Below are positions 7,870 to 16,489 of a stretch of 64,000 nucleotides of DNA, piece by piece. Where the stretch lies: contig NZ_KB899659.1 in NCBI RefSeq assembly GCF_000378385.1, positions 1,205,418-1,269,417 on the forward strand, written 5' to 3'. The position numbers and the translations under genes were made by a program. Within the stretch, counting starts at the first letter, position 1; every line of letters starts with the position of its first letter. The notes beneath the pieces were generated by a model. It was not told where the DNA came from. It saw nothing but the letters and a program-made list of their open reading frames with translations, and did not search any database. The DNA is from Paenibacillus daejeonensis DSM 15491 (GTDB lineage: Bacteria; Bacillota; Bacilli; Paenibacillales; Paenibacillaceae).

Positions 7870-7898
7870 AATATACAAGAAAAAAAAGCCTCCGTCAA
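7870..7898 (-). promoter_or_regulatory. aroF promoter embedded in the ispH terminator
   Basis: On the minus strand TTGACG (plus 7893-7898), 17 bp, TATATT (plus 7870-7875). The -35 box is in the 3' arm of the terminator hairpin and the T-run forms the spacer. Confidence 0.7.
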
Positions 7899-7930
7899 CC
7901 CCCTTTGATCAGGATTGGTACGAAGGCTTT
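7885..7930 (-). terminator. ispH terminator
   Basis: AAAGCCT.CGT near 7885-7895 pairs with ACGAAGGCTTT at 7920-7930; eight U residues follow in the minus-strand RNA. Confidence 0.75.
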
Positions 7931-7954
7931 GCACTAGAAACCTCTTACAATGGC

Positions 7955-8905
7955 TTAAGCTTTGGATTTCTCCCGTATCTTGGGCAGCAGCTTGCTCATA
8001 TTGATTGTGCGCTTAAGCTCCCACGTCTCCGAGTCATTCGGATCGTACTGCTCCAGATAACTGATTACTTCCTTGGTAATGGGCGTGGGGGTAGAGGCGC
8101 CGGAGGTGACGGCCACCAATTCCACACCTTCCAGCCATTCACGCTTCAGCTCGCTAAGGTCGGAAATCCGGTAAGCCGGCACGCCCCCGATCTCCTCCGA
8201 CACCTGAGCGAGCCGGTTGGAGTTGTTGCTCCGGGGATCGCCCACGACGATGCAGAGCTGTGCATCGCCTACTTGCTCCGCGACCGCTTCCTGGCGAACC
8301 TGTGTCGCCAGACAGATCTCATTATGCACCTCTGCGGTCGAAAAGACCTCCAGAAGCCGCTTGATTAGATGCTTGACATCCCACTGGGACATCGTGGTCT
8401 GATTGGTGATAATAATCTTATCGCTGGTAAGCACCAGACGCTCCACATCCTCCAGACGCTCAATGAGGTGGACACGCTCAGGCGCGACGCCGATCGCCCC
8501 CTCCGGCTCCGGATGGCCACGCTTGCCGAGATAGAGGATTTCGTAGCCTTCTGCGGTCTTCTCGCGTATCAAGTCATGGGTACGCGTAACGTCCGGGCAT
8601 GTCGCATCGACAACGGTCAGCCCTTTTTCCCTCGCCCGTTGACGTACCTCCGGCGAGACGCCGTGCGCGGTGAAGATGACGGTTCCCTTCTCCACTTGTT
8701 CCAGAATCTCCAGGCGATTCTCTCCATCCAGCGTAATAATGCCTTCCGTATCAAACGATTCGGTTACATGCCGGTTATGGACAATCATGCCCAGAATATA
8801 AATCGGTCTCGGCAAATCCAGGTTCTTGGCCGTCTGCATGGCCAGCACCATGGCATCGACGACGCCGTAACAATAACCTCTTGGCGATATCTTCAGTACC
8901 TCCAC
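7955..8905 (-). CDS. ispH: 4-hydroxy-3-methylbut-2-enyl diphosphate reductase
   Basis: A 316-residue IspH (LytB), the last enzyme of the MEP isoprenoid pathway, with a 3Fe/4Fe-4S cluster. Cluster cysteines lie in GYCYGV (about C12), DATCPDV (about C103) and near residue 198 in [14 protein letters not shown]; the substrate-binding [20 protein letters not shown] and [10 protein letters not shown] motifs are present. It follows the sensor kinase gene by 33 bp, so it may be the last gene of that run. It supplies prenyl units for menaquinone and haem A. Confidence 0.95.
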   Translation of the reverse strand: MEVLKISPRGYCYGVVDAMVLAMQTAKNLDLPRPIYILGMIVHNRHVTESFDTEGIITLDGENRLEILEQVEKGTVIFTAHGVSPEVRQRAREKGLTVVDATCPDVTRTHDLIREKTAEGYEILYLGKRGHPEPEGAIGVAPERVHLIERLEDVERLVLTSDKIIITNQTTMSQWDVKHLIKRLLEVFSTAEVHNEICLATQVRQEAVAEQVGDAQLCIVVGDPRSNNSNRLAQVSEEIGGVPAYRISDLSELKREWLEGVELVAVTSGASTPTPITKEVISYLEQYDPNDSETWELKRTINMSKLLPKIREKSKA

Positions 8906-8938
8906 TGCTGTTCACCTGCTTTCTGACCCCATGTGTAA

Positions 8939-10447
8939 CTAGCGGTCGGTGTCTTCTATTATATCGGAATCTCCCTCTTCTGCAAAGGAGATCGGCAGCC
9001 AGATGACGAAGGTTGTTCCCTCGCCGAGCCGGGTCTTCACCTCAATAGAGCCGCCATGCTCATCAATAATCCATTTGGCAATTGATAACCCCAGACCCGT
9101 GCCCGCGGTTTTGCCGCGTGACTCATCCGCCCGGTAGAAGCGTTCGAAGATGTGCGGTACCTCTTCCTTGTCCAGACCGATCCCTGTATCCTTGATAATC
9201 AGTCCGGCTTGCCCGCTGACAAGAATGGCCTGCAGCTCGACATAACCTTCGGGCGTGTACTTGAAAGCATTTTCGATGAAGATGAAAATCAACTGCCGCA
9301 AATAATCCTCACTGCCGTAAACATGAGTCTCCGCCAGCGAGGCAAGACTGTCTCCAAGACGCAGCTCAACGGTCCGGGGCAGCAGCTGCGCGCGTCTCGC
9401 GACTTCTTCGACCAGTGGCAGGAGGGCGACGTCCGACTTCTCCATCTGATAACCGGCATCTGCCCTAGCCAGCGACAACAAGTCACTGACGAGACGCGTC
9501 ATGCGTTTGGCTTCATCGGAAATATCGCGCATTGCCTCCATGGATAGCGCAGCCTTGTCGGCATCCAGACGAATAAAGGATTCCTGCTGTTCACCTGGCG
9601 CTTGCAGCTCCGGCACCCACATCTTCTCCAGCAGGTCGATATTGCCACGAATTGTCGTCAGCGGCGTCCGCAGCTCATGCGAGGCATCCGAGACAAAGCG
9701 GCGCTGCGTCTTATAGGCACCATCGAGCTCGTTATAGGTGGTCTCCAGCCGCTCCAGCATTCCGTTTAACGTATCTGTTAGCTGCCCCATCTCGTCATTC
9801 GGCCCTTCCCTGGCAATCCGGACACTCAGGTTGGAGCCGTTCTCAATCTGATTGGTAGCTCGAATCACATTCTCGATGGGCTTCAATGCCTTCCGCGCTA
9901 GGAACAGTCCGATGGTGAAGGCAGCCAGCACCAGGAACAACGAGGATACAATAAGAATGGTCTGTACATTGCGCAGCAGACTTTCCTCACGCTCCGTAGT
10001 AGCCGCCACCTGAAGCAATCCCACAAGGGAGCCATCATTCAAGATGAGCGGATATTCATAGACTAGAAACGGGTAGTTCTCAACCCGGATATTGCGGAAT
10101 GAGCCCTGCCGAGTTAACTCGTCGCCTTCTTCCGGATACGGAAAATGCCTGATATCCTGAAGATTGCGTGTCCGATAGCTCTGAGCAGGATTTCTGTAAT
10201 TGACGACCTGGATAAAAAACTCGTTGAGCTGAATCGTGGATCGCCGGTTATCAATATTCAACTTGAATTTTTCAATAAAGTCGTAGCTCGGTTCAATATA
10301 AATAGTCTGGGCCTGTTGAATGATCCGGCTCTTCAGGCCAGTGTACGTATAGTAATTAACAAACAGATAGATCGACACGCCGAATATAATAAGGGTGGAC
10401 GCCAGCAGCCCGGAATACCATAGTGTCAGCCGCAACCGGATGGACAT
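8939..10447 (-). CDS. Membrane sensor histidine kinase (CssS/MprB-like)
   Basis: A 502-residue kinase. Two membrane helices (about residues 12-32 and 163-185) enclose an outer domain of about 130 residues; a HAMP linker follows; the phospho-acceptor His is in FVSDASHELRTPLTT (about H257), and the ATPase domain has FIENAFKYTPEG (N box), IKDTGIGLDKEEV (G1) and GTGLGLSIAKWI (G2). The 6-bp gap to the response regulator gene shows a cognate pair. With htrA upstream in the same direction, the set resembles the CssRS-HtrA secretion-stress module; that assignment is inferred from arrangement. Confidence 0.9.
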   Translation of the reverse strand: MSIRLRLTLWYSGLLASTLIIFGVSIYLFVNYYTYTGLKSRIIQQAQTIYIEPSYDFIEKFKLNIDNRRSTIQLNEFFIQVVNYRNPAQSYRTRNLQDIRHFPYPEEGDELTRQGSFRNIRVENYPFLVYEYPLILNDGSLVGLLQVAATTEREESLLRNVQTILIVSSLFLVLAAFTIGLFLARKALKPIENVIRATNQIENGSNLSVRIAREGPNDEMGQLTDTLNGMLERLETTYNELDGAYKTQRRFVSDASHELRTPLTTIRGNIDLLEKMWVPELQAPGEQQESFIRLDADKAALSMEAMRDISDEAKRMTRLVSDLLSLARADAGYQMEKSDVALLPLVEEVARRAQLLPRTVELRLGDSLASLAETHVYGSEDYLRQLIFIFIENAFKYTPEGYVELQAILVSGQAGLIIKDTGIGLDKEEVPHIFERFYRADESRGKTAGTGLGLSIAKWIIDEHGGSIEVKTRLGEGTTFVIWLPISFAEEGDSDIIEDTDR

Positions 10448-10453
10448 ATGAAT

Positions 10454-11146
10454 TTATCCTCCTTCTCCCTTCAGCACATACCCCGTCCCGCGAACGGTCT
10501 GGATCAGCCGTTTGGCCCCTCCATCTTCTGTTTTCTGCCGCAGCATGGCGATATAGACCTCCAGAACATTGGACTCCCCGCTGAAGTCATAGCCCCAGAT
10601 TCGTTCCATAATTGTCTCCCGGGTTAATACCCGTCTTGGGTTCTGCATAAACAAATGGAGCAGATCGAATTCCTTGGCTGTCAGCTCCACGCTGCGGCCC
10701 GAGCGAATCGCCTCTCTTGAGTCCAGATCCAGGATGAGATCGTCAAAGTAGAGACGGCTACCCGGCTCCTCCAGCTTGTCGGGCTTGCGCCGCAGCAGTG
10801 CCCGCACTCTCGCCAGCAGCTCCTCCAATGCGAACGGCTTCACCAAATAATCGTCGGCGCCGAGATCCAGTCCCCTTACACGATCATTAATATCATCCTT
10901 GGCCGTCAGCATCAGTATCGGCACGCCGCTGCCGCTCTCCCGTACGCGCCGGCATACCTCCCATCCATCAACCTGCGGCATCATGACATCGAGCACCAGC
11001 AGATCTGGATCATGGGCAAGCATGGTCTTCAGCCCCTCCAGCCCGTTGCTCGCGGTCGTTACTTCATAGCCTTCAAAGGCCAAGCTGCGTCTCAGCAGCG
11101 AAGTGATTTTCTCATCATCATCGACAACAATAATATGCGGTCTCAC
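10454..11146 (-). CDS. OmpR-family response regulator (CssR/MprA-like)
   Basis: A 230-residue response regulator: VVDDDEK acidic pocket, phospho-Asp in LLVLDVMMP (about D53), MLTAKDD, LVKPFALEELLAR, then a winged-helix domain with ELTAKEFDLLHLFMQ and SNVLEVYIAMLRQK. I chose the GTG at 11146, behind AAGGGGGAA; the frame is open upstream and an ATG at 11167 is possible. It is cotranscribed with the kinase and follows htrA by 118 bp. It is a candidate for binding the repeats at the htrA promoter. Confidence 0.9.
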   Translation of the reverse strand: MRPHIIVVDDDEKITSLLRRSLAFEGYEVTTASNGLEGLKTMLAHDPDLLVLDVMMPQVDGWEVCRRVRESGSGVPILMLTAKDDINDRVRGLDLGADDYLVKPFALEELLARVRALLRRKPDKLEEPGSRLYFDDLILDLDSREAIRSGRSVELTAKEFDLLHLFMQNPRRVLTRETIMERIWGYDFSGESNVLEVYIAMLRQKTEDGGAKRLIQTVRGTGYVLKGEGG

Positions 11147-11264
11147 GCGCAGTTCCCCCTTTTGCATCTCTTCCTTACCCTGTCCCCTGCCAAGCCTGAA
11201 AGAAAGCGCAGGCCGGCCAGCGGCCTCCCTGCGCTCTCTCGACGTGCACTTGTCTGTTTGTTCT

Positions 11265-12839
11265 CTATTGCTCGACCTGATTGAACTCGTTCTTATCGCC
11301 AAGCTCTATTGTCAGCTCCAGCGCGCGGCCGTCTCGCGTAACGTTGAGCGTGATGTTGTCGCCGACTTGACGCTTCTGAATCTCTTCAATAAGCGTTTCT
11401 GTGGTGTCGATGTCCTGACCGTCAATGCCGGTAATGACGTCGAACTGCCTTAGGTCGCCTTGGTAGGCTGGCGATCTGTAGTACACCCGGTTTACAAGGG
11501 CGCCACGTACATCCTCCAGTCCCAGCTGCTCGGCAAAATCTTCTGTAATGGTCCGCAGTTCGGCACCAATGAACGGCACCGGTTCTTTTGGAATTTCTTC
11601 ATTCGCCTTGAGCGTATCCACAACTTCCTTGATCGTGCTCGTAGGAATCGCAAAACCGATTCCTTGCGCATCCGTGCTAACCGCCGTGTTGATGCCAATG
11701 ACCTCACCGCTGGTATTCAGCAAAGGTCCACCAGAGTTGCCGGGGTTAATCGATGCGTCGGTCTGCAGCAGATGCTCATATTGTCTGACGCCCTGCGCAT
11801 CCGGGATGTTGATCGGACGTTCCTTGGCGCTCAGCACGCCGACTGTTATCGTATGATCGAAGCCGTGCGGGTTACCGATGGCAACCACCCAGTCGCCGAT
11901 GTTAATTGCACTGGAGTCACCCAGCGGCAAGGTAGGGAATGCTTCATCGTCTGTAATCTTCAGCACTGCCAAATCCAGCTCGTAACTGGAACCAAGCTTC
12001 TCCGCTTCAAAGGCCTTGGGATAGCCCTGGAGAGTAACCTCAATCTTGGATGCATTGGAGACCACATGCTCATTGGTCAGAATATAGCCGGTATCCTCAA
12101 AGATGAAGCCGGAGCCTACACCTGTAGGTACCGTGCTCTCGCCACCGCCGTTCGGTGCCGATGGTTCTCTGAAAAACTGCCAGAACGGATCCATCCGCGA
12201 GCCGCCTTGTCCGTTATTGACGGAGGCATAGGTCTCAATCTTGACGACCGCCGGTGAGGCTTGCTCGAAGATCTGGGCAATATTATTGGGCCGTGAGGTG
12301 TCCAGCACACTAGAGACCGGAGAGGAAGGCGCATTGTCTCCCGATGAAGTCGAAGCGAGCTCCGTGTTCTTGGACGGCAGAATCCCATTGCTGGTAAACC
12401 AGTTATTATAATCGGCCAGTCCCATCAGCGTGCCTACGACGAGAACGCCTGCAAGGAAGGAAGCAAACATCGCTTTAAACGAGGTTCGGCGCTTCTCCTT
12501 CACCTGCCAGCCGTTCTTGCCGCTATGCGAGGATGAAGCAACAGGTGCATACGGACGAGGACGCTGCGGCGGCGTAATCTGTACATCTGTCTGATGCGAA
12601 GCGCCAGAATCTGCTTGACTGCGGCCTTGGTCCTGATAACGGCTTGCAGGTCCTTCCGTTTGCCCGTCCCCAGCCTTGAATGGACCATAGGAATAGTAGT
12701 AAGAGGGTTTCCGCTCCGACTGCTCCTCTCCTTGTTCAGATGCCTCGGAACGCTCGTACTGTTCCTCATCCTTCGGTTCCTCGGGATGGCGGGAACGAAA
12801 AAAATCATCGTACGATTTTTTGTTGTTGTTGTCTTCCAT
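11265..12839 (-). CDS. htrA: HtrA-type serine protease/chaperone with PDZ domain
   Basis: A 524-residue membrane-anchored S1C protease. Residues 1-120 are a long acidic, Gln/Ser/Pro-rich cytoplasmic tail; one membrane helix follows (about 122-142, MFASFLAGVLVVGTLMGLA). The catalytic triad is visible: His in YILTNEHVVSNA, Asp in ELDLAVLKI and Ser in NPGNSGGPLLN. A C-terminal PDZ domain contains RGALVNRVYYRSPAYQGDL. It degrades misfolded secreted proteins outside the membrane. GGGAGG stands before the ATG. The promoter has three 11-bp-spaced direct repeats, and a two-component pair follows in the same direction. Confidence 0.95.
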   Translation of the reverse strand: MEDNNNKKSYDDFFRSRHPEEPKDEEQYERSEASEQGEEQSERKPSYYYSYGPFKAGDGQTEGPASRYQDQGRSQADSGASHQTDVQITPPQRPRPYAPVASSSHSGKNGWQVKEKRRTSFKAMFASFLAGVLVVGTLMGLADYNNWFTSNGILPSKNTELASTSSGDNAPSSPVSSVLDTSRPNNIAQIFEQASPAVVKIETYASVNNGQGGSRMDPFWQFFREPSAPNGGGESTVPTGVGSGFIFEDTGYILTNEHVVSNASKIEVTLQGYPKAFEAEKLGSSYELDLAVLKITDDEAFPTLPLGDSSAINIGDWVVAIGNPHGFDHTITVGVLSAKERPINIPDAQGVRQYEHLLQTDASINPGNSGGPLLNTSGEVIGINTAVSTDAQGIGFAIPTSTIKEVVDTLKANEEIPKEPVPFIGAELRTITEDFAEQLGLEDVRGALVNRVYYRSPAYQGDLRQFDVITGIDGQDIDTTETLIEEIQKRQVGDNITLNVTRDGRALELTIELGDKNEFNQVEQ

Positions 12840-12946
12840 CGCTGCTTACCTCCCGTACATGATAATTTGTGCCAGGTGCTTATCGTTTCAGCGGGGATTC
12901 GCTGGTATGACATATCAGCGTTTGTTTCGCTACATCTATCATGCAC

Positions 12947-12981
12947 ATTGTACCTTAAATGAAGCTTAAAAGGAATTTAAA
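12947..12981 (-). promoter_or_regulatory. htrA promoter with three 11-bp-spaced TTTAA repeats
   Basis: On the minus strand TTTAA repeats at plus 12977-12981, 12966-12970 and 12955-12959 (exact 11-bp period), followed by a TACAAT -10 box (plus 12947-12952). Direct repeats of one helical turn reaching the -35 area are typical activation sites for OmpR-family regulators. Confidence 0.65.
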
Positions 12982-13001
12982 CGAATATAAAATTAAAAAA
13001 A

Positions 13002-13022
13002 CCTTCCTCATATGCAGGAAGG
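13002..13022 (-). terminator. yugN terminator
   Basis: CCTTCC (13002-13007) and GGAAGG (13017-13022) pair; seven U residues follow in the minus-strand RNA. Confidence 0.8.
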
Positions 13023-13056
13023 CCGACCCGGTCTGATAGTCCCGGATTTTTTGTGG

Positions 13057-13467
13057 TTATCTTGCGATTAAACGCTCCACCTGGGCAAGCAGTTTTTTGC
13101 CCGCTTCGACCCATTCCGGTTCGATTTCTGCGTCGGAGTCGATCGGCTGCGAGAATTGGTCGAAGAGTGCGCCGACGATGTTCACTCTTGCTTCCTGATC
13201 CAGTCCTTCGTTGTACACATGCTTCAACACATAAGGCTGTCCCATCCGAATTCTGACATTCTGTGCCGACTCTACGTCCAGGTCCCCGGACACCACATCA
13301 AAGGGCAAGCGCAGCCATACTTTATGAGCGCCGTCCAGGTAGCGGTCTAATGAGCCATGCTTGTAATCCCATGCGCCGCCTAGTGCAAATTCATGCGGTT
13401 CTAGCAGCTGCAGCAATTCGATATATTCATGTTCGGTCGATTCCAGTCGGGAAGGCAAACGGATCAT
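13057..13467 (-). CDS. yugN: YugN-like family protein
   Basis: A 136-residue soluble protein resembling Bacillus YugN: GGAWDYKHGSLDRYLD followed by WLRLPFDVVSGDLDVESAQN and a middle block ending VLKHVYNEG. AAAGGAG lies 9 bp before the chosen ATG (13467); the upstream extension lacks a ribosome site. No membrane segment or catalytic motif is seen. Function of the family is unknown. It lies between htrA and liaR on the same strand, with its own terminator. Confidence 0.75.
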   Translation of the reverse strand: MIRLPSRLESTEHEYIELLQLLEPHEFALGGAWDYKHGSLDRYLDGAHKVWLRLPFDVVSGDLDVESAQNVRIRMGQPYVLKHVYNEGLDQEARVNIVGALFDQFSQPIDSDAEIEPEWVEAGKKLLAQVERLIAR

Positions 13468-13562
13468 CGCATTCGTCTCCTTTACAGCATTCGTTACTGT
13501 ATAGGTTGCCCAGCCCAAACTTTGTTATGTATGGCTGCGAAGGCAGCGCATCGATTCATAGG

Positions 13563-14228
13563 TCAGGCTTTGCCTGCCCAACCCTTGCGATGGGCATAGA
13601 CGGCCAGCTGCGTCCGGTCCTCCAGCTCGCATTTCATCAGCAGATTACTGACGTGCGTCTTCACCGTCTTGATGCTGATATGGAGCTCATCACCGATCTC
13701 TTTATTGGTCCGTCCCTCAGCAATCAGCAAAAGCACCTCGCGCTCCCGCTCCGTCAATCCCTCATCATCGCCCTGCGTCGAGCGCAGTCTCAGTCCCCGT
13801 GTGAGCGCCTGCGAGACATCGCTGGTCATAACGGGCATGCCTTTGACCGCGCCCGATAGCGCATAGATTAGCTCTTCGGCCGAGACGGTCTTCAGGACAT
13901 AGCTGACTGCTCCCGCTTCAATTGCCGCAACCACCTTCTCATCCTCCAGAAAGCTTGTCAGCATGACGATACGCATGCCAGAATCCCAAGCCATAATCTG
14001 TCGGGTGGCCTCCACCCCATCCATGACAGGCATCATCAAATCCATCAGGATAATATGAGGCTTCCCCCCCGGTAATCCTTCCTTCAGCATCTCCAGTGCA
14101 TGGGCGCCATTCGAAGCTTCAGCAATCACTTCAAATCTAGGGTCAAGCATCAAATAGGTTTGTAGACCAGCCCGCACCATGTCATGGTCATCGACGATCA
14201 TAATCCGCCAGCGCTCGGATTCACTCAT
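13563..14228 (-). CDS. liaR: LiaR-type response regulator (NarL/LuxR family)
   Basis: A 221-residue regulator: receiver domain with IVDDHDMVRAGL, phospho-Asp in ILMDLMMPVMDG, and KTVSAEELIYAL; C-terminal LuxR helix-turn-helix with LTEREREVLLLIAEGRTNKEIG and KTVKTHVSNLL-type recognition helix. Its first codons overlap the end of the kinase gene by 8 bp, so the two are translationally coupled. Together with liaS and liaF it makes a cell-envelope-stress system responding to lipid II-binding antibiotics in Bacillus. No liaIH-like target genes are in the window. Confidence 0.92.
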   Translation of the reverse strand: MSESERWRIMIVDDHDMVRAGLQTYLMLDPRFEVIAEASNGAHALEMLKEGLPGGKPHIILMDLMMPVMDGVEATRQIMAWDSGMRIVMLTSFLEDEKVVAAIEAGAVSYVLKTVSAEELIYALSGAVKGMPVMTSDVSQALTRGLRLRSTQGDDEGLTEREREVLLLIAEGRTNKEIGDELHISIKTVKTHVSNLLMKCELEDRTQLAVYAHRKGWAGKA

Positions 14229-15264
14229 GGTCCTCTTGCTCCTTTACGTTGTATTTGGGAATGCTCACACGCACGCGTGTGCCGCCCCCGGTCTTGCTAA
14301 TAATTTCGGCATCGCCGCCAAGCCGCTGTGCCCGCTCCCGCATGGTTGACAGTCCGTAGGAGCCCCGTTTCACCTGGTCAGCCCGGAAGCCTGCGCCATC
14401 ATCCTGAATGACTAGAATCAACTGGTGCTCCGACTCGGACAAGGTCAGGGTGGCTTTGCTGGCCGACGCATGCTTGACGATATTGGCCATCGCTTCCTGG
14501 ATAATCAGGAAGAACTGATGCTCCTTGGCCTCCGACAATGAGTCGTCAACCCGCCAATCCAGCACGCCCTGCAGATGATTCTGCCGGCAGTAGTCAGGAA
14601 ACCATTTGTCCAGCGCCTGCTGCAGCGACTTGCCTTCGAGCTCCATCGGTCTTAGCTGCGCAATAAATCCGCGCATCTGTTTTTGCGCGGAAGAGGACAT
14701 CTCGATCAACTGCTGCATGAGCTGTGCCGATCGCTCCGAATTCATCTCCAGCAGCTTGGGCAGGGAGGACGCCGACATATGAATGGCAAACAGCTGCTGG
14801 CTTACGGTATCATGCAAATCGCGAGCCAGCCGTTTGCGTTCCTCCATCACCGCCTCCTCATTGGAGGCCGCCTCCCGCATCACTTGTTCCTCACCGATGC
14901 GCTGGAGCAGTTGCATCCGCTGCTGCATCGCCTTGGCCATCACGTTGAACTCATGATAGGCAGCGGTAAACGAGCGAGCCCCTTCCTCCGGGATGCGAAT
15001 GGCTAGATTGCCATTGGCTGCCTGCTTGAGCGCAAGATGCAAGGTATCAATACGGCGCTGCCAGCGCTGGGCCACCCAGTAGCCAAGAGCCAGGTTCAAG
15101 AGGATAACGATGAGCGGGATGGTCAGACGGCTTTGCTCTTCTCCCATCCCCGCTTCCTCTAATAGGCCCCCTCCCCAATACCACAGGGTACAAGACACAA
15201 TCGAGGATAGAATAAAGAACAGGATCAGCTCCCACTTGGAGCTGCGCAGCATTTGCACCATCAT
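14221..15264 (-). CDS. liaS: LiaS-type sensor histidine kinase
   Basis: A 347-residue intramembrane-sensing kinase. Two N-terminal helices (about 12-31 and 47-65) are joined by a short outer loop of about 15 residues, so it cannot bind a large ligand outside. A HAMP-like linker, HisKA_3 motif RKRLARDLHDTVSQQLFAIH and an ATPase domain with IIQEAMANIVKHASA and GSYGLSTMRERAQ follow. It starts 7 bp after liaF and overlaps liaR. In Bacillus, LiaF keeps LiaS inactive without stress. Confidence 0.93.
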   Translation of the reverse strand: MMVQMLRSSKWELILFFILSSIVSCTLWYWGGGLLEEAGMGEEQSRLTIPLIVILLNLALGYWVAQRWQRRIDTLHLALKQAANGNLAIRIPEEGARSFTAAYHEFNVMAKAMQQRMQLLQRIGEEQVMREAASNEEAVMEERKRLARDLHDTVSQQLFAIHMSASSLPKLLEMNSERSAQLMQQLIEMSSSAQKQMRGFIAQLRPMELEGKSLQQALDKWFPDYCRQNHLQGVLDWRVDDSLSEAKEHQFFLIIQEAMANIVKHASASKATLTLSESEHQLILVIQDDGAGFRADQVKRGSYGLSTMRERAQRLGGDAEIISKTGGGTRVRVSIPKYNVKEQEDHE

Positions 15265-15271
15265 CGATCAA

Positions 15272-16300
15272 TCACCCGACCTTTGTTACCTTGACATCGC
15301 CAATAAACGTACTGACGACCAGACGAATTTTTTTGTCACATTCTTCATAGGACTTGCTCTCCACTCTCGTATTGAGGAAAAAGCCGCTTTCCTTGCGCTC
15401 CAGAATTTTGGCGTCCCCGATGAAGGCGCTGGATACAACATCAATGCCAACCTCGTAATCATTGGGCAGAAACACCTTCACGTCACCGATAAAAGCGGAG
15501 ATGGTGAGACGTGTCTCGCCGTAGGGAATCTGGGCTTTGGTTAAATCCAAGGTCGTATCGCCAATAAAATGTGAGATGTTCATCGGCTTGAGCTCCCAGT
15601 AATCCTTCCCCATATGGATATCGCCAATAAAATTCGAACGTGTCTGAACGCCGGGATCATTATTCCACCATTCCACGCGCTCTCGTCTGCCATGCCCGGA
15701 CTTGGTGTGATAATGCTCATGTCCTTGACCGTGTCCATGCCCATGCCCATGTCCTTGATTGTACTCGTGACCATGGCTATTGTAGTTACCGCGGTCCTGG
15801 TGATTGTTCTCATAAGCTCTACCCGCCCGGCTGGTATCGTCATAGCTTGGCGGTGCTTCATAGGGTCCCTCTGATTTGGTGGGGTCCGGATGAAGGGGCG
15901 GAGCGGGAGGGATTGGCGAGGGATCGTTGGGATATGCCTGCCATTCCTCTTCCTTATGCGCCTTACCAGTGTCCCGTTTCTTGAATATCATCGTTAAACC
16001 GAAGCCAATGATGGCTACCGGAATGGCATACCGAATCAAATCGCCAAAAGAAAAATTGACCATTCCCAGGTTGCTGCCCAGGAAATAGATACCGATAACG
16101 AGCGGAATTGCATACTCCCAGGTGCTCTTGCGGTCAAGCAAGCCCCCGATTCCGATGACGATCAGAACAACTGGCCAAAAGGTGCGTATCAATTCACCCA
16201 GACCAAAGGAAATGAATCCGGCTTGGTTGAACAGGAACAATACACCTGCACCGACAACCATTAATCCAATAAATACTCGCATGAAAACCCCTGATTGCAT
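15272..16300 (-). CDS. liaF: LiaF-type envelope-stress inhibitor with a His/Gly-rich linker
   Basis: A 342-residue protein. The first about 105 residues hold four membrane helices; the last about 115 residues are the LiaF/DUF2154 beta-repeat domain with repeated FIGD motifs (SNFIGDI, SHFIGDT, SAFIGDV, SAFIGDA, STFIGDV). Between them is a Pro-rich then His/Gly-rich linker with GHGHGHGHGQGHEHYH, coded near 15700-15775, not known to me from Bacillus LiaF. I start at the ATG at 16300, 8 bp after CGGGAG; in-frame GTG (16309) and ATG (16306) lie too close to it. First gene of liaFSR. The His stretch could bind Zn, Ni or Cu; that is inferred. Confidence 0.9.
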   Translation of the reverse strand: MQSGVFMRVFIGLMVVGAGVLFLFNQAGFISFGLGELIRTFWPVVLIVIGIGGLLDRKSTWEYAIPLVIGIYFLGSNLGMVNFSFGDLIRYAIPVAIIGFGLTMIFKKRDTGKAHKEEEWQAYPNDPSPIPPAPPLHPDPTKSEGPYEAPPSYDDTSRAGRAYENNHQDRGNYNSHGHEYNQGHGHGHGHGQGHEHYHTKSGHGRRERVEWWNNDPGVQTRSNFIGDIHMGKDYWELKPMNISHFIGDTTLDLTKAQIPYGETRLTISAFIGDVKVFLPNDYEVGIDVVSSAFIGDAKILERKESGFFLNTRVESKSYEECDKKIRLVVSTFIGDVKVTKVG

Positions 16301-16443
16301 GACCATCACTCCCGTTTGTTTACTGCTTATGGTTAGTATAGCGGAAAAGCAAGGTTCGATGTAACGGACGGCGGGTTGATTTGGCCCTACGTCTGTAGAC
16401 CGAGAGAGTGGGATTAATTTACAAATTAAGCAACAAAAGAAAA

Positions 16444-16469
16444 GGCAACCTGCTTCACTTCAGGCTGCC
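16444..16469 (-). terminator. Chemoreceptor gene terminator
   Basis: GGCAACCTG (16444-16452) pairs with CAGGCTGCC (16461-16469); TTTTCTTTTG follows in the minus-strand RNA. Confidence 0.8.
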
Positions 16470-16489
16470 GCAACACATTCTTTGGAGGG

